DNA of 64,000 nt from Amorphus orientalis. Its GTDB lineage: Bacteria > Pseudomonadota > Alphaproteobacteria > Rhizobiales > Amorphaceae. The notes beneath the pieces were generated by a model. That model saw nothing but the letters and a program-made list of their open reading frames with translations, did not search any database and was not told the DNA's origin. The stretch spans positions 586,001-650,000 of the forward strand of contig NZ_JAUSUL010000001.1 of assembly GCF_030814015.1 (NCBI RefSeq). Reading direction: 5' to 3'. The position numbers and the translations under genes were made by a program. This document shows, piece by piece, positions 11,262-19,971 of this stretch (position 1 is its first letter; each line of letters starts with the position of its first letter).

Positions 11262-11376
11262 CGCTCACGCCGAGGTCGCTCCGCGACCCGGCTCCGCGGG
11301 GGCGGCCTGTTCTTTCGTCCCGGTCGCTTCGCTCCTCGCCTCTTGACCGGCCGGCGCGCGGTCGCGCGCTGGTGGG
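11262..11376. repeat. Repeat type A, copy 1
   Basis: Starts CGCTCACGCCGAGGTCGC and ends GCGCGCTGGTGGG, with an internal GTCCCGGTCGCTTCGCTCC that recurs in copy 3 at 25906-25924. Type A copies share a CGCTCACGCGAG opening, a GCTGCGCGGGCGCGG core and often a GCGCGCTGGTGGG-like end. It begins 10 bases after the rpoD stop codon. Confidence 0.7.
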
Positions 11377-11422
11377 TGTCGTCCGGCGAATTCATGCCGG
11401 TTCACTCTGTGGTTGCCCCAAC

Positions 11423-11457
11423 CTCCGCTCATCCCCGCGAAAGCGGGGATCCAGGGC
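11423..11457. repeat. Repeat type B (REP-like palindrome), copy 1
   Basis: Contains CTCCGCTCATCCCCGCGAAA followed by GCGGGGATCCAGGGC; the arms TCCCCGC and GCGGGGA form a hairpin around GAAA-like bases. The same unit recurs at 11625, 29634, 29863 and 30682. Translated, it gives the spurious Pro-Arg-Lys-Arg-Glu-Ser pattern seen in many automatic annotations. Confidence 0.8.
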
Positions 11458-11501
11458 GGCGGTATCCGAAGCTGCGGTTTGGCGCCGCGGGGTTTCTTTT
11501 C

Positions 11502-11580
11502 CGCTCACGCGAGTTCGCTTCGCTCACCGCTGCGCGGGCGCGGCCTGACCGACCGGCGCGCAGTCGCGCGCTGGTGGGAT
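11502..11580. repeat. Repeat type A, copy 2
   Basis: CGCTCACGCGAGTTCGCTTC opens the unit, followed by the GCTGCGCGGGCGCGGCC core and GCGCGCTGGTGGGA. This is the cleanest copy and serves as the reference for the other four. Confidence 0.75.
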
Positions 11581-11624
11581 AGTCCGGCGACGTCGGTTCT
11601 TTTCCGCACGGGGCCTGCCCCAAA

Positions 11625-11716
11625 CTCCGCTCATCCCCGCGAAAGCAGGGATCCAGGGCGATCCGACTGCCGCCTGAGAATCTCGCCCTGGATTCCGGCT
11701 TTCGCCGGAATGGACG
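11625..11716. repeat. Paired inverted type B repeats
   Basis: A direct copy (11625-11659, with one arm altered to GCAGGGA) is followed after about 25 bases by an inverted copy (11684-11716) containing GCCCTGGATTCCGG and TTTCGCCGGAAT. The head-to-tail pair resembles a REPIN or BIME arrangement, in which two REP hairpins face each other. Confidence 0.7.
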
Positions 11717-11854
11717 GAGGATCAGGCGAGTATCTGCCCGACGTCCGTCGCGTGATCGCCGGTGGTGAGGCCGAGCCTTTGACCTCCGAGCATGTCCGGG
11801 TGCTCACCCGGGGCGTGCTTTCCTGAACCGGCCCGTTCAGCTATCGAGGGCGGC

Positions 11855-12427
11855 ATGACCACCCACCGCATCTATCTCGCCGGACCCGAGGTCTTTCTGC
11901 CCGACGCGCTGGACGTGCTGGCCGCCAAGAAGGCGGTGTGCGCGGAGGCCGGGCTGGAGGGCGTCTCGCCGCTCGATGCGGAGATCGGCCCAGTCATGGA
12001 CGGCTCGGCCGATGCGGCCGGGGCGATTTACGCGGCCAACCGGGAGGCCATGGCGAGCTGCGGCTTCGCGATCGCCAACCTGACCCCGTTCCGCGGCGTC
12101 TCCGTCGATGCCGGCACCGCCTTCGAGATCGGCTTTCTCACGGCGCAAGGCGCGGTGGTCTACGGCTACACCAACGATCCGTCGCCCTATCACCTGCGCG
12201 TCGCCGATCACGCGCCGCGGAACCCGGCCGTCGGCGCCCACGTTGACGGCGGCTGGATGGTGGAGAATTTCGGCCTGGTCGATAACCTGATGGTGCCGCT
12301 CGGCATCGCGGAAACCGGCGGCGCGGTGATCGCCCATCCCGCCGGGGATCGGAACACTCTGTTTCACGATCTCACCGCCTTTTCCGAGTGCGTGGCGCAC
12401 ATCGCGCGCCGCATTTCGGACGGGTGA
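11855..12427 (+). CDS. Nucleoside 2-deoxyribosyltransferase-family protein
   Basis: A 190-residue cytoplasmic protein. The opening IYLAGPEVFLPDA, the central DGSADAAGAIYAANREAMASCGFAIANLTPF and the SVDAGTAFEIGFLTAQG segment are characteristic of nucleoside 2-deoxyribosyltransferases, which exchange or hydrolyse the base of deoxynucleosides; the Glu of GTAFEIG is the usual catalytic residue. The ATG at 11855 follows GAGGGCGGC. It lies alone after the repeat block. Some family members act as nucleotide hydrolases rather than transferases, so the exact reaction is open. Confidence 0.85.
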   Translation: MTTHRIYLAGPEVFLPDALDVLAAKKAVCAEAGLEGVSPLDAEIGPVMDGSADAAGAIYAANREAMASCGFAIANLTPFRGVSVDAGTAFEIGFLTAQGAVVYGYTNDPSPYHLRVADHAPRNPAVGAHVDGGWMVENFGLVDNLMVPLGIAETGGAVIAHPAGDRNTLFHDLTAFSECVAHIARRISDG

Positions 12428-12673
12428 GGGGGCCGGGCATCGCCTGCCGATGATCGCAGCCCGCCGGCCCGCCGGTCACAGGGTTGCGATCCGCGGCCCC
12501 GGGGCTCTGGAACCAAGCCGGCGAAAAACCATATGAACCGGAAGCCCCCGTCGTGGGGCTGTTCGTGGCCGCCGGCCGGGTCCGCAGGGACCCGCCGGGT
12601 TCGGCCGTGCTTGCGCGGAGTGCCGCCCGGTTCCGGCTCGTTCCGCTGCATTCGTCCGAAGTTCTTGTAGATC

Positions 12674-13999
12674 GTGACCCGCATGACCGATCAGACGCCG
12701 TCTTCCGAAACCTCGCCGGCCGCTTCCCGGCTCGCCCCGGAGGTGATCGTCGACTGGCTGGTCGAGGAGGCCCCGCGGCTGGAAGCCGGCGCCTTCATCG
12801 ACGGTCTCGGCTGGCGCCTGCGCCGCGCCGGCATGCCGCTCGACCGGATGATGATCTCGCTCCGCATGATCAGCCCGAACCTGCTGGCGGCCGGGTTCGT
12901 CTGGCGGCCGTTCCAGCCGATCGGCTACTTCACCTACGACTATGCCGACCGAGACAAGGGGTTTTACGAGCACAGCCCCTTCAAGGTCGTCCACGACACC
13001 GGCGAATGGCTCGAGCTCGACGTGGCCCAGACGCCGGACGAGCGCTTCGGGATCATTCCGGATCTCAAGGAAGAGGAGATCCGGCACTATCTGGTCGTGC
13101 CGCTCTGGTTCACCGTCGGCCCGCCCAACTCGTTGAGCTTCGCCACCAAGGCGCCCCAGGGCTTTTCCGACGCCGACAAGGCGCTGATCAAGCGGATCCT
13201 TCCGGCACTGGCCAATGTGCTGGAGATCAAGCGCCTCAGGCGGACGCTGGACGAACTGCTGGCGACCTATGTCGGCACCGGGCCGGCCGCCCAGATCATG
13301 GACGGCGTGGTCCATCGCGGCGAAGTCGTGCGCATCGATGCAGCGATGATGATGGCCGACCTGCGCGGCTTCACCGCCCTGTCCACGCGCCTGCCGGTGG
13401 AGGAGACGGCGGATCTTCTGAACCGCTACTACGACGCGGTGGTGCCGGCGATCGTCGCGGAAGGCGGCGAGGTCCTGAAATTCATCGGCGACGCCGTGCT
13501 GGCGATTTTCCCGGCCGAACCGGTCGGCGCGCCGGATGCCTGCGCGCGGGCCCTGCGCGCCGCCGAGGCCGCCATGGCGACGGAGATCGAACCGGTCGTG
13601 GTGGACGGCGAGCCCCATACGATCCAGTTCGGGATCGGGCTTCACTTCGGCGAGGCCGTCTACGGCAATGTGGGCTCCGGCAACCGGCTGGATTTCACCG
13701 CCGTCGGCCGGGACGTGAACGTGCTCGCCCGGATCTCCCAGCTCTGCAGCGTGCTGCAGCGGCCGCTTCTGGCGTCGGAGAGCTTCGTCGGCGGGCTGGG
13801 GGAGGCCGACGGAGCGTTCGCTTCCCTCGGCGGGCACTCCGCCCGCGGCCTGTCGGATCCGCTCTACGTGTTCGAACCGGCGGCGGAAGCCGCAACCGCG
13901 ATCGTGACCGAGCCGAACCCGGTCGCCGCCGTTTCCGGAGAGCGGAAGGACCCGCCGCCGGAAACGGTGGTGTTTCCCGCCGCCGCCGGCTCGGCCTGA
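12674..13999 (+). CDS. Class III adenylate/guanylate cyclase
   Basis: Converts ATP (or GTP) to the cyclic nucleotide. Residues about 20-195 form a sensor-like N-terminal region with no membrane segment (YFTYDYADRDKGFYEHSPF, VPLWFTVG). The C-terminal catalytic domain shows metal-binding D229 in ADLRGFTALS and D273 in KFIGDAVLAIFP, lysine K269, and LDFTAVGRDVNVLARI with N349 and R353 for transition-state binding, so the active site looks complete. The start is GTG at 12674 or ATG at 12683 three codons later. Cyclases of this soluble two-domain type are common in Hyphomicrobiales; the signal sensed is unknown. Confidence 0.92.
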   Translation: MTRMTDQTPSSETSPAASRLAPEVIVDWLVEEAPRLEAGAFIDGLGWRLRRAGMPLDRMMISLRMISPNLLAAGFVWRPFQPIGYFTYDYADRDKGFYEHSPFKVVHDTGEWLELDVAQTPDERFGIIPDLKEEEIRHYLVVPLWFTVGPPNSLSFATKAPQGFSDADKALIKRILPALANVLEIKRLRRTLDELLATYVGTGPAAQIMDGVVHRGEVVRIDAAMMMADLRGFTALSTRLPVEETADLLNRYYDAVVPAIVAEGGEVLKFIGDAVLAIFPAEPVGAPDACARALRAAEAAMATEIEPVVVDGEPHTIQFGIGLHFGEAVYGNVGSGNRLDFTAVGRDVNVLARISQLCSVLQRPLLASESFVGGLGEADGAFASLGGHSARGLSDPLYVFEPAAEAATAIVTEPNPVAAVSGERKDPPPETVVFPAAAGSA

Positions 14000-14005
14000 G
14001 CCGGC
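13985..14005. terminator. Hairpin at the 3' end of the cyclase gene
   Basis: GCCGGCTC and GAGCCGGC form an 8-bp perfect stem with a 5-base loop overlapping the cyclase stop codon, between two convergent genes. No T-tract follows on either strand, so termination is only suggested. Confidence 0.35.
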
Positions 14006-14024
14006 CGGCCGACCAGCGCTCGCG

Positions 14025-14735
14025 CTACTCCTCCGTGGGCTCGATCTCGAACACCATCCGCACCTGGGCCGAAATCGTCTGCTCTCCGGCTTCGACCGGC
14101 ACGGACGAGGCGGACATGGCCTCCATGCGCATCATCGGCTGGGGCCGCGGCGAGCCGGCGCCGCCCTCGTCGATCGACCGGACCTGGCCCAGCTCGACGC
14201 CGGCCGCCTCGGCAAAGATCTCCGCCTTGTGCCGGGCGTCGGCGATGGCGGCGATGCGGGCGGTGTCCTCCAGCTTGGAGGTGTCGGTGATCTCGAACTG
14301 GATGCCGCCGATGTCGTTCGCACCGGCCTTCACCAGCGTGTCGAGGAGCGTGCCGAGCTTGTCCAGATCGCGCACGCGCGCCGTGATCGTGTTGGAAACG
14401 CGGTAGCCGTCGATCGTCGGCGCGCCGGTCTCGTTCTCGCGGTTGACGTAGCGCGGCGAGACGGAAAAGCCGGAAGTCTGGATGTCGCGCGCCTCGATGC
14501 CGGCCTGCTTGATCGCGTCCACCACGGACTGAACATTCCGCGAGTTCTCTTCCAGCGCGTCGGCCGCTTCATCCGCCTCGCTCACGGTGCCCAAGCGGAC
14601 CGTCGCCATGTCCGGCTTGCCGGCCGCTTCGCCGTAGCCGGTCACGGTCATCCGCGCCGGGTCGTCGGCCCGGGCGGGAAGTCCGGCCGTGGTTGCGAGA
14701 GCTGCGGCCAGAACGGCAACAAGGGCGAGACGCAT
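14025..14735 (-). CDS. Periplasmic SIMPL-domain (DUF541) protein
   Basis: A 236-residue protein with a signal peptide (MRLALVAVLAAALATTAGLPARA) and one SIMPL/DUF541 domain: MTVTGYGEAAGKPDMATVRLG, GIEARDIQTSGFSVSPRY and DARHKAEIFAEAAGVELGQV are typical. Family members are periplasmic or outer-membrane-associated oligomers sometimes linked to oxidative stress; no enzymatic role is established. The ATG at 14735 is preferred since it begins the signal peptide; the longer frame adds a hydrophilic leader. The C-terminus is acidic (EIEPTEE). Confidence 0.9.
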   Translation of the reverse strand: MRLALVAVLAAALATTAGLPARADDPARMTVTGYGEAAGKPDMATVRLGTVSEADEAADALEENSRNVQSVVDAIKQAGIEARDIQTSGFSVSPRYVNRENETGAPTIDGYRVSNTITARVRDLDKLGTLLDTLVKAGANDIGGIQFEITDTSKLEDTARIAAIADARHKAEIFAEAAGVELGQVRSIDEGGAGSPRPQPMMRMEAMSASSVPVEAGEQTISAQVRMVFEIEPTEE

Positions 14736-14909
14736 GCTGGTCCTCCATTCAAATCCTGCGATCGGCCCGGCGGACACGCCGGTCCGGGCAGCGGCGCCCG
14801 GTCGCGACGCGCTGCCGGCCTGATCGCGTTGACTTTACCTTCTTTCGTCGCATCTCACGGGATTGCGACGCGAATGCGACGTGGTATCAACGGACGGCTT
14901 GGTGTGGCA

Positions 14910-14985
14910 GGGCCTGTAGCTCAATGGTTAGAGCCGGCCGCTCATAACGGTCTGGTTGCAGGTTCGAGTCCTGCCGGGCCCACCA
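14910..14985 (+). tRNA. tRNA with anticodon CAU, probably tRNA-Ile2
   Basis: A complete 76-base cloverleaf: acceptor GGGCCTG/CGGGCCC, D arm GCTC...GAGC, anticodon stem GGCCG/CGGTC with loop CTCATAA (anticodon CAU), T arm GCAGG-TTCGAGT-CCTGC, discriminator A and an encoded CCA. A CAU anticodon can be initiator Met, elongator Met or Ile2, in which TilS converts C34 to lysidine. Base pairs and the TTGCAGG T-arm resemble the Ile2 type more than elongator Met, but I cannot exclude Met. Confidence 0.92.
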
Positions 14986-15242
14986 ATTTCCCGATCACGC
15001 CGAATTCGCTTCGTCCATCGACTTCGTCCGGGCGGCCGATAGCCCGTCCGCGGTCGCGGCCTTGTGTCGGTTTGCGGCTCCCCTCTCTTCTCCGCCTTCC
15101 GCGCGCCGGGAGCGATCGGCCAGCCCAAGGCGGCCGGCCGGATGTTTCCGGTCCGGATCGGGCGTTCTTCATTCCGCTGATTGCCCAAAGCCCTAAATCA
15201 TGACAATAGAAGTCCGGATTAGAGTTCGCTCAGATTCCGGGG

Positions 15243-16193
15243 GTGGGTCCTTTCGTGGCTGCGTCGATCGTGCGGCGGCTGGCATTCGGCACCGGACTGC
15301 TTCTTGCGGTCTCCGTTCTCGGCTTCTGCCTGCTGCGCCTGATGCCCGGCGACTTCGCCGAGGTCCTGCTGATGGCGCAGATGGACGGCGAGATCCCGAG
15401 CGCGGAAGCCCTGCGGACGTTCGAGATCCAGAACAATTTCGACGAGCCGCTGCCGCTGCAGTATCTGCGCTGGCTGGGCGGCGTGCTGACCGGCGATCTC
15501 GGCACCTCTCTGATCACGGGTGATCCGGTCGGCCGGGAGATCATGCTGCGGCTGGGAAACTCGCTGCTTCTGGCCGGGGCGGCCCTGGTGCTGTCGCTCC
15601 TCATCGCCATTCCCATCGGCTTCATGTCGGCGCGCTACCGGGGAGGCATCTTCGATCGTCTCAGCGCGGTGGTCGCGGTGCTCGGCATGTCGATCCCGAA
15701 TTTCTGGTACGCGCTGCTGCTGGCGCTGGTCTTCTCGCTGATGCTCGGCTGGCTGCCGTCCTCCGGCTACGGCAGCTGGCAGCATGCCGTGCTGCCGACG
15801 ATCGTCATCGGCACGTCGGTATGCGGAGTGAGCGCGCGCTATATCCGCAGCCTGCTCATCGACGAGATCGGCCGGCCGTACATGCGCACGGCCGCCATGA
15901 AGGGGCTGCGGCCGATTTCCGCGCTTGTCCGGCATGCCGGGCCGAACGCGCTGCCGGCGATCCTGACGCTCGCCGGGCTCCAGTTCGCCCGCATCTTCGA
16001 CGGCGTCATCATCGTGGAGACGCTGTTCGGCTGGCCGGGGATCGGCCGTCTTCTGGTGGAGTCTCTCCTCAACCGGGACTTCCCGCTGATCCAGGCCTGC
16101 TTCCTCGTCATCGCGGCCGCCTATGTCCTCACTAACCTGCTGGTGGACCTGGCGATTTCCGCCGTCGACCCGCGCGTCGGGGAGGTGGTGTGA
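15243..16193 (+). CDS. Dipeptide/oligopeptide-type ABC transporter permease (DppB-like)
   Basis: Inner-membrane subunit of a peptide-class importer. The 316-residue protein has the N-terminal membrane segment GTGLLLAVSVLGFCLLRLMPGDF typical of DppB, then five further hydrophobic segments and the EAA-type loop (MKGLRPISALVRHAGPNALPAI) that contacts the ATPase. The start is GTG at 15243 or GTG at 15255; neither has a strong ribosome site. Its stop overlaps the ATG of the next permease (TGATG), so the two are translationally coupled. Substrate is unknown. Confidence 0.9.
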   Translation: MGPFVAASIVRRLAFGTGLLLAVSVLGFCLLRLMPGDFAEVLLMAQMDGEIPSAEALRTFEIQNNFDEPLPLQYLRWLGGVLTGDLGTSLITGDPVGREIMLRLGNSLLLAGAALVLSLLIAIPIGFMSARYRGGIFDRLSAVVAVLGMSIPNFWYALLLALVFSLMLGWLPSSGYGSWQHAVLPTIVIGTSVCGVSARYIRSLLIDEIGRPYMRTAAMKGLRPISALVRHAGPNALPAILTLAGLQFARIFDGVIIVETLFGWPGIGRLLVESLLNRDFPLIQACFLVIAAAYVLTNLLVDLAISAVDPRVGEVV

Positions 16194-17074
16194 TGGCGAT
16201 CGTTCTGCGCGCCGGCGTCGCCCTGCCGCGACGCCGGCCGGCACTTCCCCGCCCCATCTCGCTGGCCGTCGGCCTTGGGCTGTTCGCGCTCCTTCTCGTC
16301 GCGGCGCCGCTGCTCGCCCCCCACGATCCGAACCTGGCCGATATCCTGAACCGGCTGGCGCCGCCGAGCTGGACCTATCCGCTCGGCACCGACGCCCTGG
16401 GGCGCTGTCTGCTGAGCCGGCTTCTCTATGGCGCGCGGCTCACGGTCTCGGCGGCCTGCCTGGTCGTCGTCGTCGCCGCCACGATCGGCACGGTGATCGG
16501 GCTGGCGGCGGGCTATGCGGGTGGCTGGCTCGACAGGCTGGTCATGCGCCTGGTCGAAGGCGTCTCGATCCTGCCGGCGCTCGCCGTCAGCCTTGTGATC
16601 GCCGGCACGCTGGGGCTCAGCCTAGCGTCGGTGCTGGTGGCGCTGACGGCGGTCCACTGGACCGAGTACGCCCGGGTGGTGCGGAACATGACCGTCGTCG
16701 AACGCGCCAAGCCCTACGTCATGGCCGCCCATGCGATCGGGGCGCCGGGGCGCACGATCGTCTTCCGCCACCTGTTTCCGAATGTCGGAGGCCCGCTCCT
16801 GGTGCTGGGGGCCTATTCGCTGTCGTGGGTGATCCTCGCCTTCGCCGGGCTGAGCTTTCTCGGCCTCGGCGTCGAGCCCGGCACAGCGGAATGGGGCCGC
16901 ATGATCGCGGAAGCGCGCAGCCACATGCGCAGCTATCCGCGCCTCGTGCTCGCTCCCGGCCTCTCGATCATGGCGTTCGTGGTCGCCGTCAACCTGCTCG
17001 GCGACGCGCTCGGCGACCGCTGGCGCGTCGATCAGGCCCTCGCTCTCACTCCCAAGAAAGGACGATCCGCATGA
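16193..17074 (+). CDS. Dipeptide/oligopeptide-type ABC transporter permease (DppC-like)
   Basis: Partner permease of 293 residues. It shows the DppC features: N-terminal membrane segment, HDPNLADILNRLAPPSWTYP, LGTDALGRCLLSRLLYGAR, and the EAA loop VMAAHAIGAPGRTIVFRHLF with SFLGLGVEPGTAEWG near the C-terminus. The ATG overlaps the preceding stop and follows GGAGGTGG. Its own stop overlaps the start of the binding-protein gene (ATGA). No ATPase gene of the DppD/DppF type lies in the operon, so the importer must borrow ATPases encoded elsewhere. Confidence 0.92.
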   Translation: MAIVLRAGVALPRRRPALPRPISLAVGLGLFALLLVAAPLLAPHDPNLADILNRLAPPSWTYPLGTDALGRCLLSRLLYGARLTVSAACLVVVVAATIGTVIGLAAGYAGGWLDRLVMRLVEGVSILPALAVSLVIAGTLGLSLASVLVALTAVHWTEYARVVRNMTVVERAKPYVMAAHAIGAPGRTIVFRHLFPNVGGPLLVLGAYSLSWVILAFAGLSFLGLGVEPGTAEWGRMIAEARSHMRSYPRLVLAPGLSIMAFVVAVNLLGDALGDRWRVDQALALTPKKGRSA

Positions 17075-18612
17075 CTTTCCTCAAACGGACGATGGTCGCG
17101 GCGGCCGCTGTCGCCGCGCTCGCGGGTGGACCCGCCGTTGCCCAGGACAATGGTGCGCGCGCAGACACGCTCGTGGTCGGCACCATGTGGGAATCGCTGC
17201 CGCTGGCCATGGCGCCGCGCCGCAGCCGGTTCTTCAACGAAAGCGAGATCCTCGATACGCTGATCAAGCTCGACTACGACATGGCCCTGGTGCCCGGGCT
17301 CGCCACGTCCTGGGAGCGGGTCTCGCCGACCGTCTGGCGGTTCGAGCTACGCGACGGGGTCGAGTTCCACGACGGCACGGAGCTCACCGCCGAGGTGGCG
17401 AAAGCCTCGCTGCAGCGCGTGGTCGACCTGCTGCCCTACGCCTCGGACCTGCTCAACATCGAGCGCATGGAGGCGGCTGGCCCGCTGACCCTGGAGATCG
17501 AGACGACCGAGCCGTTCGCGGCGCTGCCGAACCAGCTCACGGACGCGTTCACGGTCATCTACGCGCCGTCCTCCTTCAACGAGCAGGGCGAGTTCGTGAA
17601 GCCGGTCGGCACCGGGCCGTGGCAGTTCGTGGACTACGTCAAGCAGGACCGCACCGTCGTGGAGCGCTTCGACGGCTACTGGGGCGATCAGCCGGAGCTG
17701 GAGCGGATCGTCTATCGCTACATCCCCGACCACAACGCCCGGGCCCTGGCGCTGGAAACCGGCGAGATCGATTTCGCCACGAACCTTCCGCCGGCCGACG
17801 TGTCGCGTCTCGATGCCGATCCGGATTTCACGGTCTATGCCGAGCCGACCGCCGGCCTCTATTACGGCGCCCTCAACACGGTGGGCGACACGCCGCTGGC
17901 GGATGCACGGGTGCGCCGGGCGGTCAACTATCTGGTCGATCGCGATATCCTCGTGAAAGGCGCGCTGGACGGTGTCGGCGAGCCGGCCTGGCGCTTCTTC
18001 GCGCCCCAGTTCGACTGGGTGCCGGAGGGCGTCGTGCCCTACGAGATGGATGCGGACAAGGCCGCAGCGCTGCTCGAGGAGGCCGGCTACACCAAGACCG
18101 ACGGCCAGTGGCAGAAGGACGGCGAGCCGCTGACCCTGCGGATCCTCTCCTACTCGAGCCGGACCGAGATGGCGGCGATCACCGAGGCGCTCGCCGCGCT
18201 GCTCGCCAATCAGGGCATTGCCAGCGACGTTCAGCTCTTCACCTGGGAGGGCATGCTCGATCTCGTCCGCAAGGGCGACTACGACGTCTCCGTCGTCTTC
18301 TGGACGCCGGAAATGACCGGCCATCCGGACCTGCATCTGAAGTCCCAGTTCCATTCCAAGGCGCAGATGAACTACCAGGGCTGGAACAATCCGCGCTTCG
18401 ACGAACTGGTCGACACCGGCCGCACGCTCGATCGCGGCGAGGCCTGGGACGACACCTACCGGGAAGCGCTGCAGATCCTGCAGGACGACGCCCCGATCCT
18501 GCCGCTCGTCCACAAGGTGTTCGTGGTCGCCTCAGCCGACGAGGTCGGCGGATACCGGGTTCATCCGTCCGGGTTTTTCTTCGATTTCAAGAACGTCTCG
18601 AAAGGAGAATGA
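17071..18612 (+). CDS. Periplasmic substrate-binding protein of the peptide ABC importer
   Basis: Solute-binding protein of family 5 (DppA/OppA), 513 residues, with a signal peptide cut after PAVAQ. WRFELRDGVEFHDGTELTAE, VGTGPWQFVDYV and VRRAVNYLVDRDILV are characteristic blocks. It delivers substrate to the two upstream permeases. Family 5 proteins bind peptides, nickel, opines, glycosides and others, and the sequence alone does not tell which. A strong terminator-like hairpin lies directly after the stop codon, so the two downstream genes are probably transcribed at a lower level than this one. Confidence 0.93.
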   Translation: MTFLKRTMVAAAAVAALAGGPAVAQDNGARADTLVVGTMWESLPLAMAPRRSRFFNESEILDTLIKLDYDMALVPGLATSWERVSPTVWRFELRDGVEFHDGTELTAEVAKASLQRVVDLLPYASDLLNIERMEAAGPLTLEIETTEPFAALPNQLTDAFTVIYAPSSFNEQGEFVKPVGTGPWQFVDYVKQDRTVVERFDGYWGDQPELERIVYRYIPDHNARALALETGEIDFATNLPPADVSRLDADPDFTVYAEPTAGLYYGALNTVGDTPLADARVRRAVNYLVDRDILVKGALDGVGEPAWRFFAPQFDWVPEGVVPYEMDADKAAALLEEAGYTKTDGQWQKDGEPLTLRILSYSSRTEMAAITEALAALLANQGIASDVQLFTWEGMLDLVRKGDYDVSVVFWTPEMTGHPDLHLKSQFHSKAQMNYQGWNNPRFDELVDTGRTLDRGEAWDDTYREALQILQDDAPILPLVHKVFVVASADEVGGYRVHPSGFFFDFKNVSKGE

Positions 18613-18618
18613 CCGGAG

Positions 18619-18653
18619 GGAGCGGAGGCGGACGCCGCCTTCGCTCCTTTTCT
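18619..18653 (+). terminator. Terminator-like hairpin after the peptide-binding-protein gene
   Basis: GGAGCGGAGGCGG (18619-18631) pairs with CCGCCTTCGCTCC (18635-18647) around a 3-base loop: 13 pairs including one G-T. TTTTCT follows. Inside an apparent operon it would act as a partial terminator or mRNA stabiliser. Confidence 0.75.
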
Positions 18654-18683
18654 CCATGCATTGACGAGAAGGAGCGTCCGTCC

Positions 18684-19301
18684 ATGGGCCGCTGCCTGTT
18701 CCTGAAGCCCATCAAGGGCGCCGGCGGGGATCTGCCGAGCGTCATGGGCTTCGTCGACGACGCCGACGAGATCGGTCACTACGAGTTGCACGAAACGGAG
18801 CTCGCGCGCTACGCGGCACTGCTCCTGCCGGCCCATCTCGACCAGCGCTATCTCGGCGAGATCACCCCGGTCATCGAGGCCTTTCTCGACCAGGGCGGCA
18901 CGCTGGTCTTCAACGGCCACGTGGCCTGGAAGATGCTCCCGGAATTCTCGCCCTTCGTGCCGCTGCCGAAGGGCGATCTGGAGCACCTGCAGGTTCACCG
19001 CGTGACCCCGCATCCGGTGTTCGAGGGCGTCGACATGGCCGACCTGACCTATCGTCGCAACGTCGCCGGCTTCTATGCCCGCGGCCACAACCCGCTGCCG
19101 GAGGGCGCGGTGCCCCTGATCGGGCTCGGGCCGGATCGTGCGCCTTGCGACTGGATCTATGAGCGTCCGCGCGGGGGCCGCATCTTCATGCATGCGGGCA
19201 ACGATCTGTGGATGTATGCGGGCGACGGCACGACGGCCGCGCGGATCGTGCCGCAGCTGTGCGCATGGGCCCGGAGCGGCGGCGAGGGAGGGGGTGCATG
19301 A
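18684..19301 (+). CDS. Class I glutamine-amidotransferase-like protein of unknown function (205 aa)
   Basis: Not a characterised gene. The pattern ARYAALLLPAHLDQRYLGEI, then FLDQGGTLVFNGHVAWKML and a C-terminal GRIFMHAGNDLW is that of the Rossmann-like fold shared by class I amidotransferases and ThuA-like proteins. The nucleophile elbow reads FNGHV, without the cysteine of true glutaminases, so glutaminase activity is unlikely. A start at 18684 follows AAGGAG. The next gene encodes a related protein and overlaps by four bases. Association with a peptide-type importer suggests a role in processing the imported compound, which is inference only. Confidence 0.7.
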   Translation: MGRCLFLKPIKGAGGDLPSVMGFVDDADEIGHYELHETELARYAALLLPAHLDQRYLGEITPVIEAFLDQGGTLVFNGHVAWKMLPEFSPFVPLPKGDLEHLQVHRVTPHPVFEGVDMADLTYRRNVAGFYARGHNPLPEGAVPLIGLGPDRAPCDWIYERPRGGRIFMHAGNDLWMYAGDGTTAARIVPQLCAWARSGGEGGGA

Positions 19302-19909
19302 ACCGGATCGCAGCGCTCGACAGCGGCACCTACTACCACCACCGCACCCTCTACGAGGCGCGCTACCGCGATGCCTTCGACGAGATCGTCTATGCCCGGC
19401 GGCTGGACGACGCCGACCTGTCCGGGATCGACGTCCTTATCGTCTCCTGCCGCACCGATCCGTCCCTGCTCGTGCCGAACCGGGGCAAGCTCGCCGGTTT
19501 CCTGGATGGCGGCGGGACCCTCGTCGCGATGGGCTCGACCGGGCCGCATCAGTGGCTCGATCAGGTGACCTGGACCGACACGCCGACGAATTTCTGGTGG
19601 TGGAAGGAGGGCGGCAGTCTGGGCCTGCGCTGTGTCGCGCCCGATCATCCGCTGTTCAAACACATCACCCTGGACGACGCGACCTGGCATCATCACGGCC
19701 ACTTCGCGCCGCCGCCGGGGGCGCGCTCGCTGATCGATGTCGGGGAGGAAGGCTCGATCCTCTACGAGGACCGGGCGAGCACGAACGGCACCCTGATCGT
19801 CACCGCGCTCGACCCGATGTATCACCATGGCAGCCACTTCATGCCGGCCACGACCCGCTTTCTCGACGGCTTTCTGCCGTTCCTGAAGACGTGGCGCGGT
19901 ATGTCCTGA
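19298..19909 (+). CDS. Second class I amidotransferase-like protein (203 aa)
   Basis: Related in fold to the preceding gene: DVLIVSCRTDPSLLVPNRGK and FLDGGGTLVAMGSTGPHQWL align with its core, and again the elbow (AMGST) lacks a catalytic cysteine. The C-terminal half has many Trp and His residues (FWWWKEGG, WHHHGHFAPPPGA, MYHHGSHFMPAT), possibly a metal or sugar site. The ATG overlaps the previous stop (ATGA) and follows GGGAGGGGG, so the two proteins are made together and may form a heterodimer. Function unknown. Confidence 0.7.
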   Translation: MNRIAALDSGTYYHHRTLYEARYRDAFDEIVYARRLDDADLSGIDVLIVSCRTDPSLLVPNRGKLAGFLDGGGTLVAMGSTGPHQWLDQVTWTDTPTNFWWWKEGGSLGLRCVAPDHPLFKHITLDDATWHHHGHFAPPPGARSLIDVGEEGSILYEDRASTNGTLIVTALDPMYHHGSHFMPATTRFLDGFLPFLKTWRGMS

Positions 19910-19971
19910 ACCCAGCGCTGCCACCGGATAAAGGCGCGTCGTTCCGCGCGCACGCCGGCCGCGACAGAGCC

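Noticed and set aside
11423-11716. A CRISPR array
   Set aside because: The repeats are few, self-complementary and not regularly spaced, some are inverted, and no cas genes are near.
17187-19301. A 704-codon plus-strand frame starting within the binding-protein gene
   Set aside because: Its first part is an out-of-frame reading of the binding protein. Only the 3' part from 18684 is a real gene.
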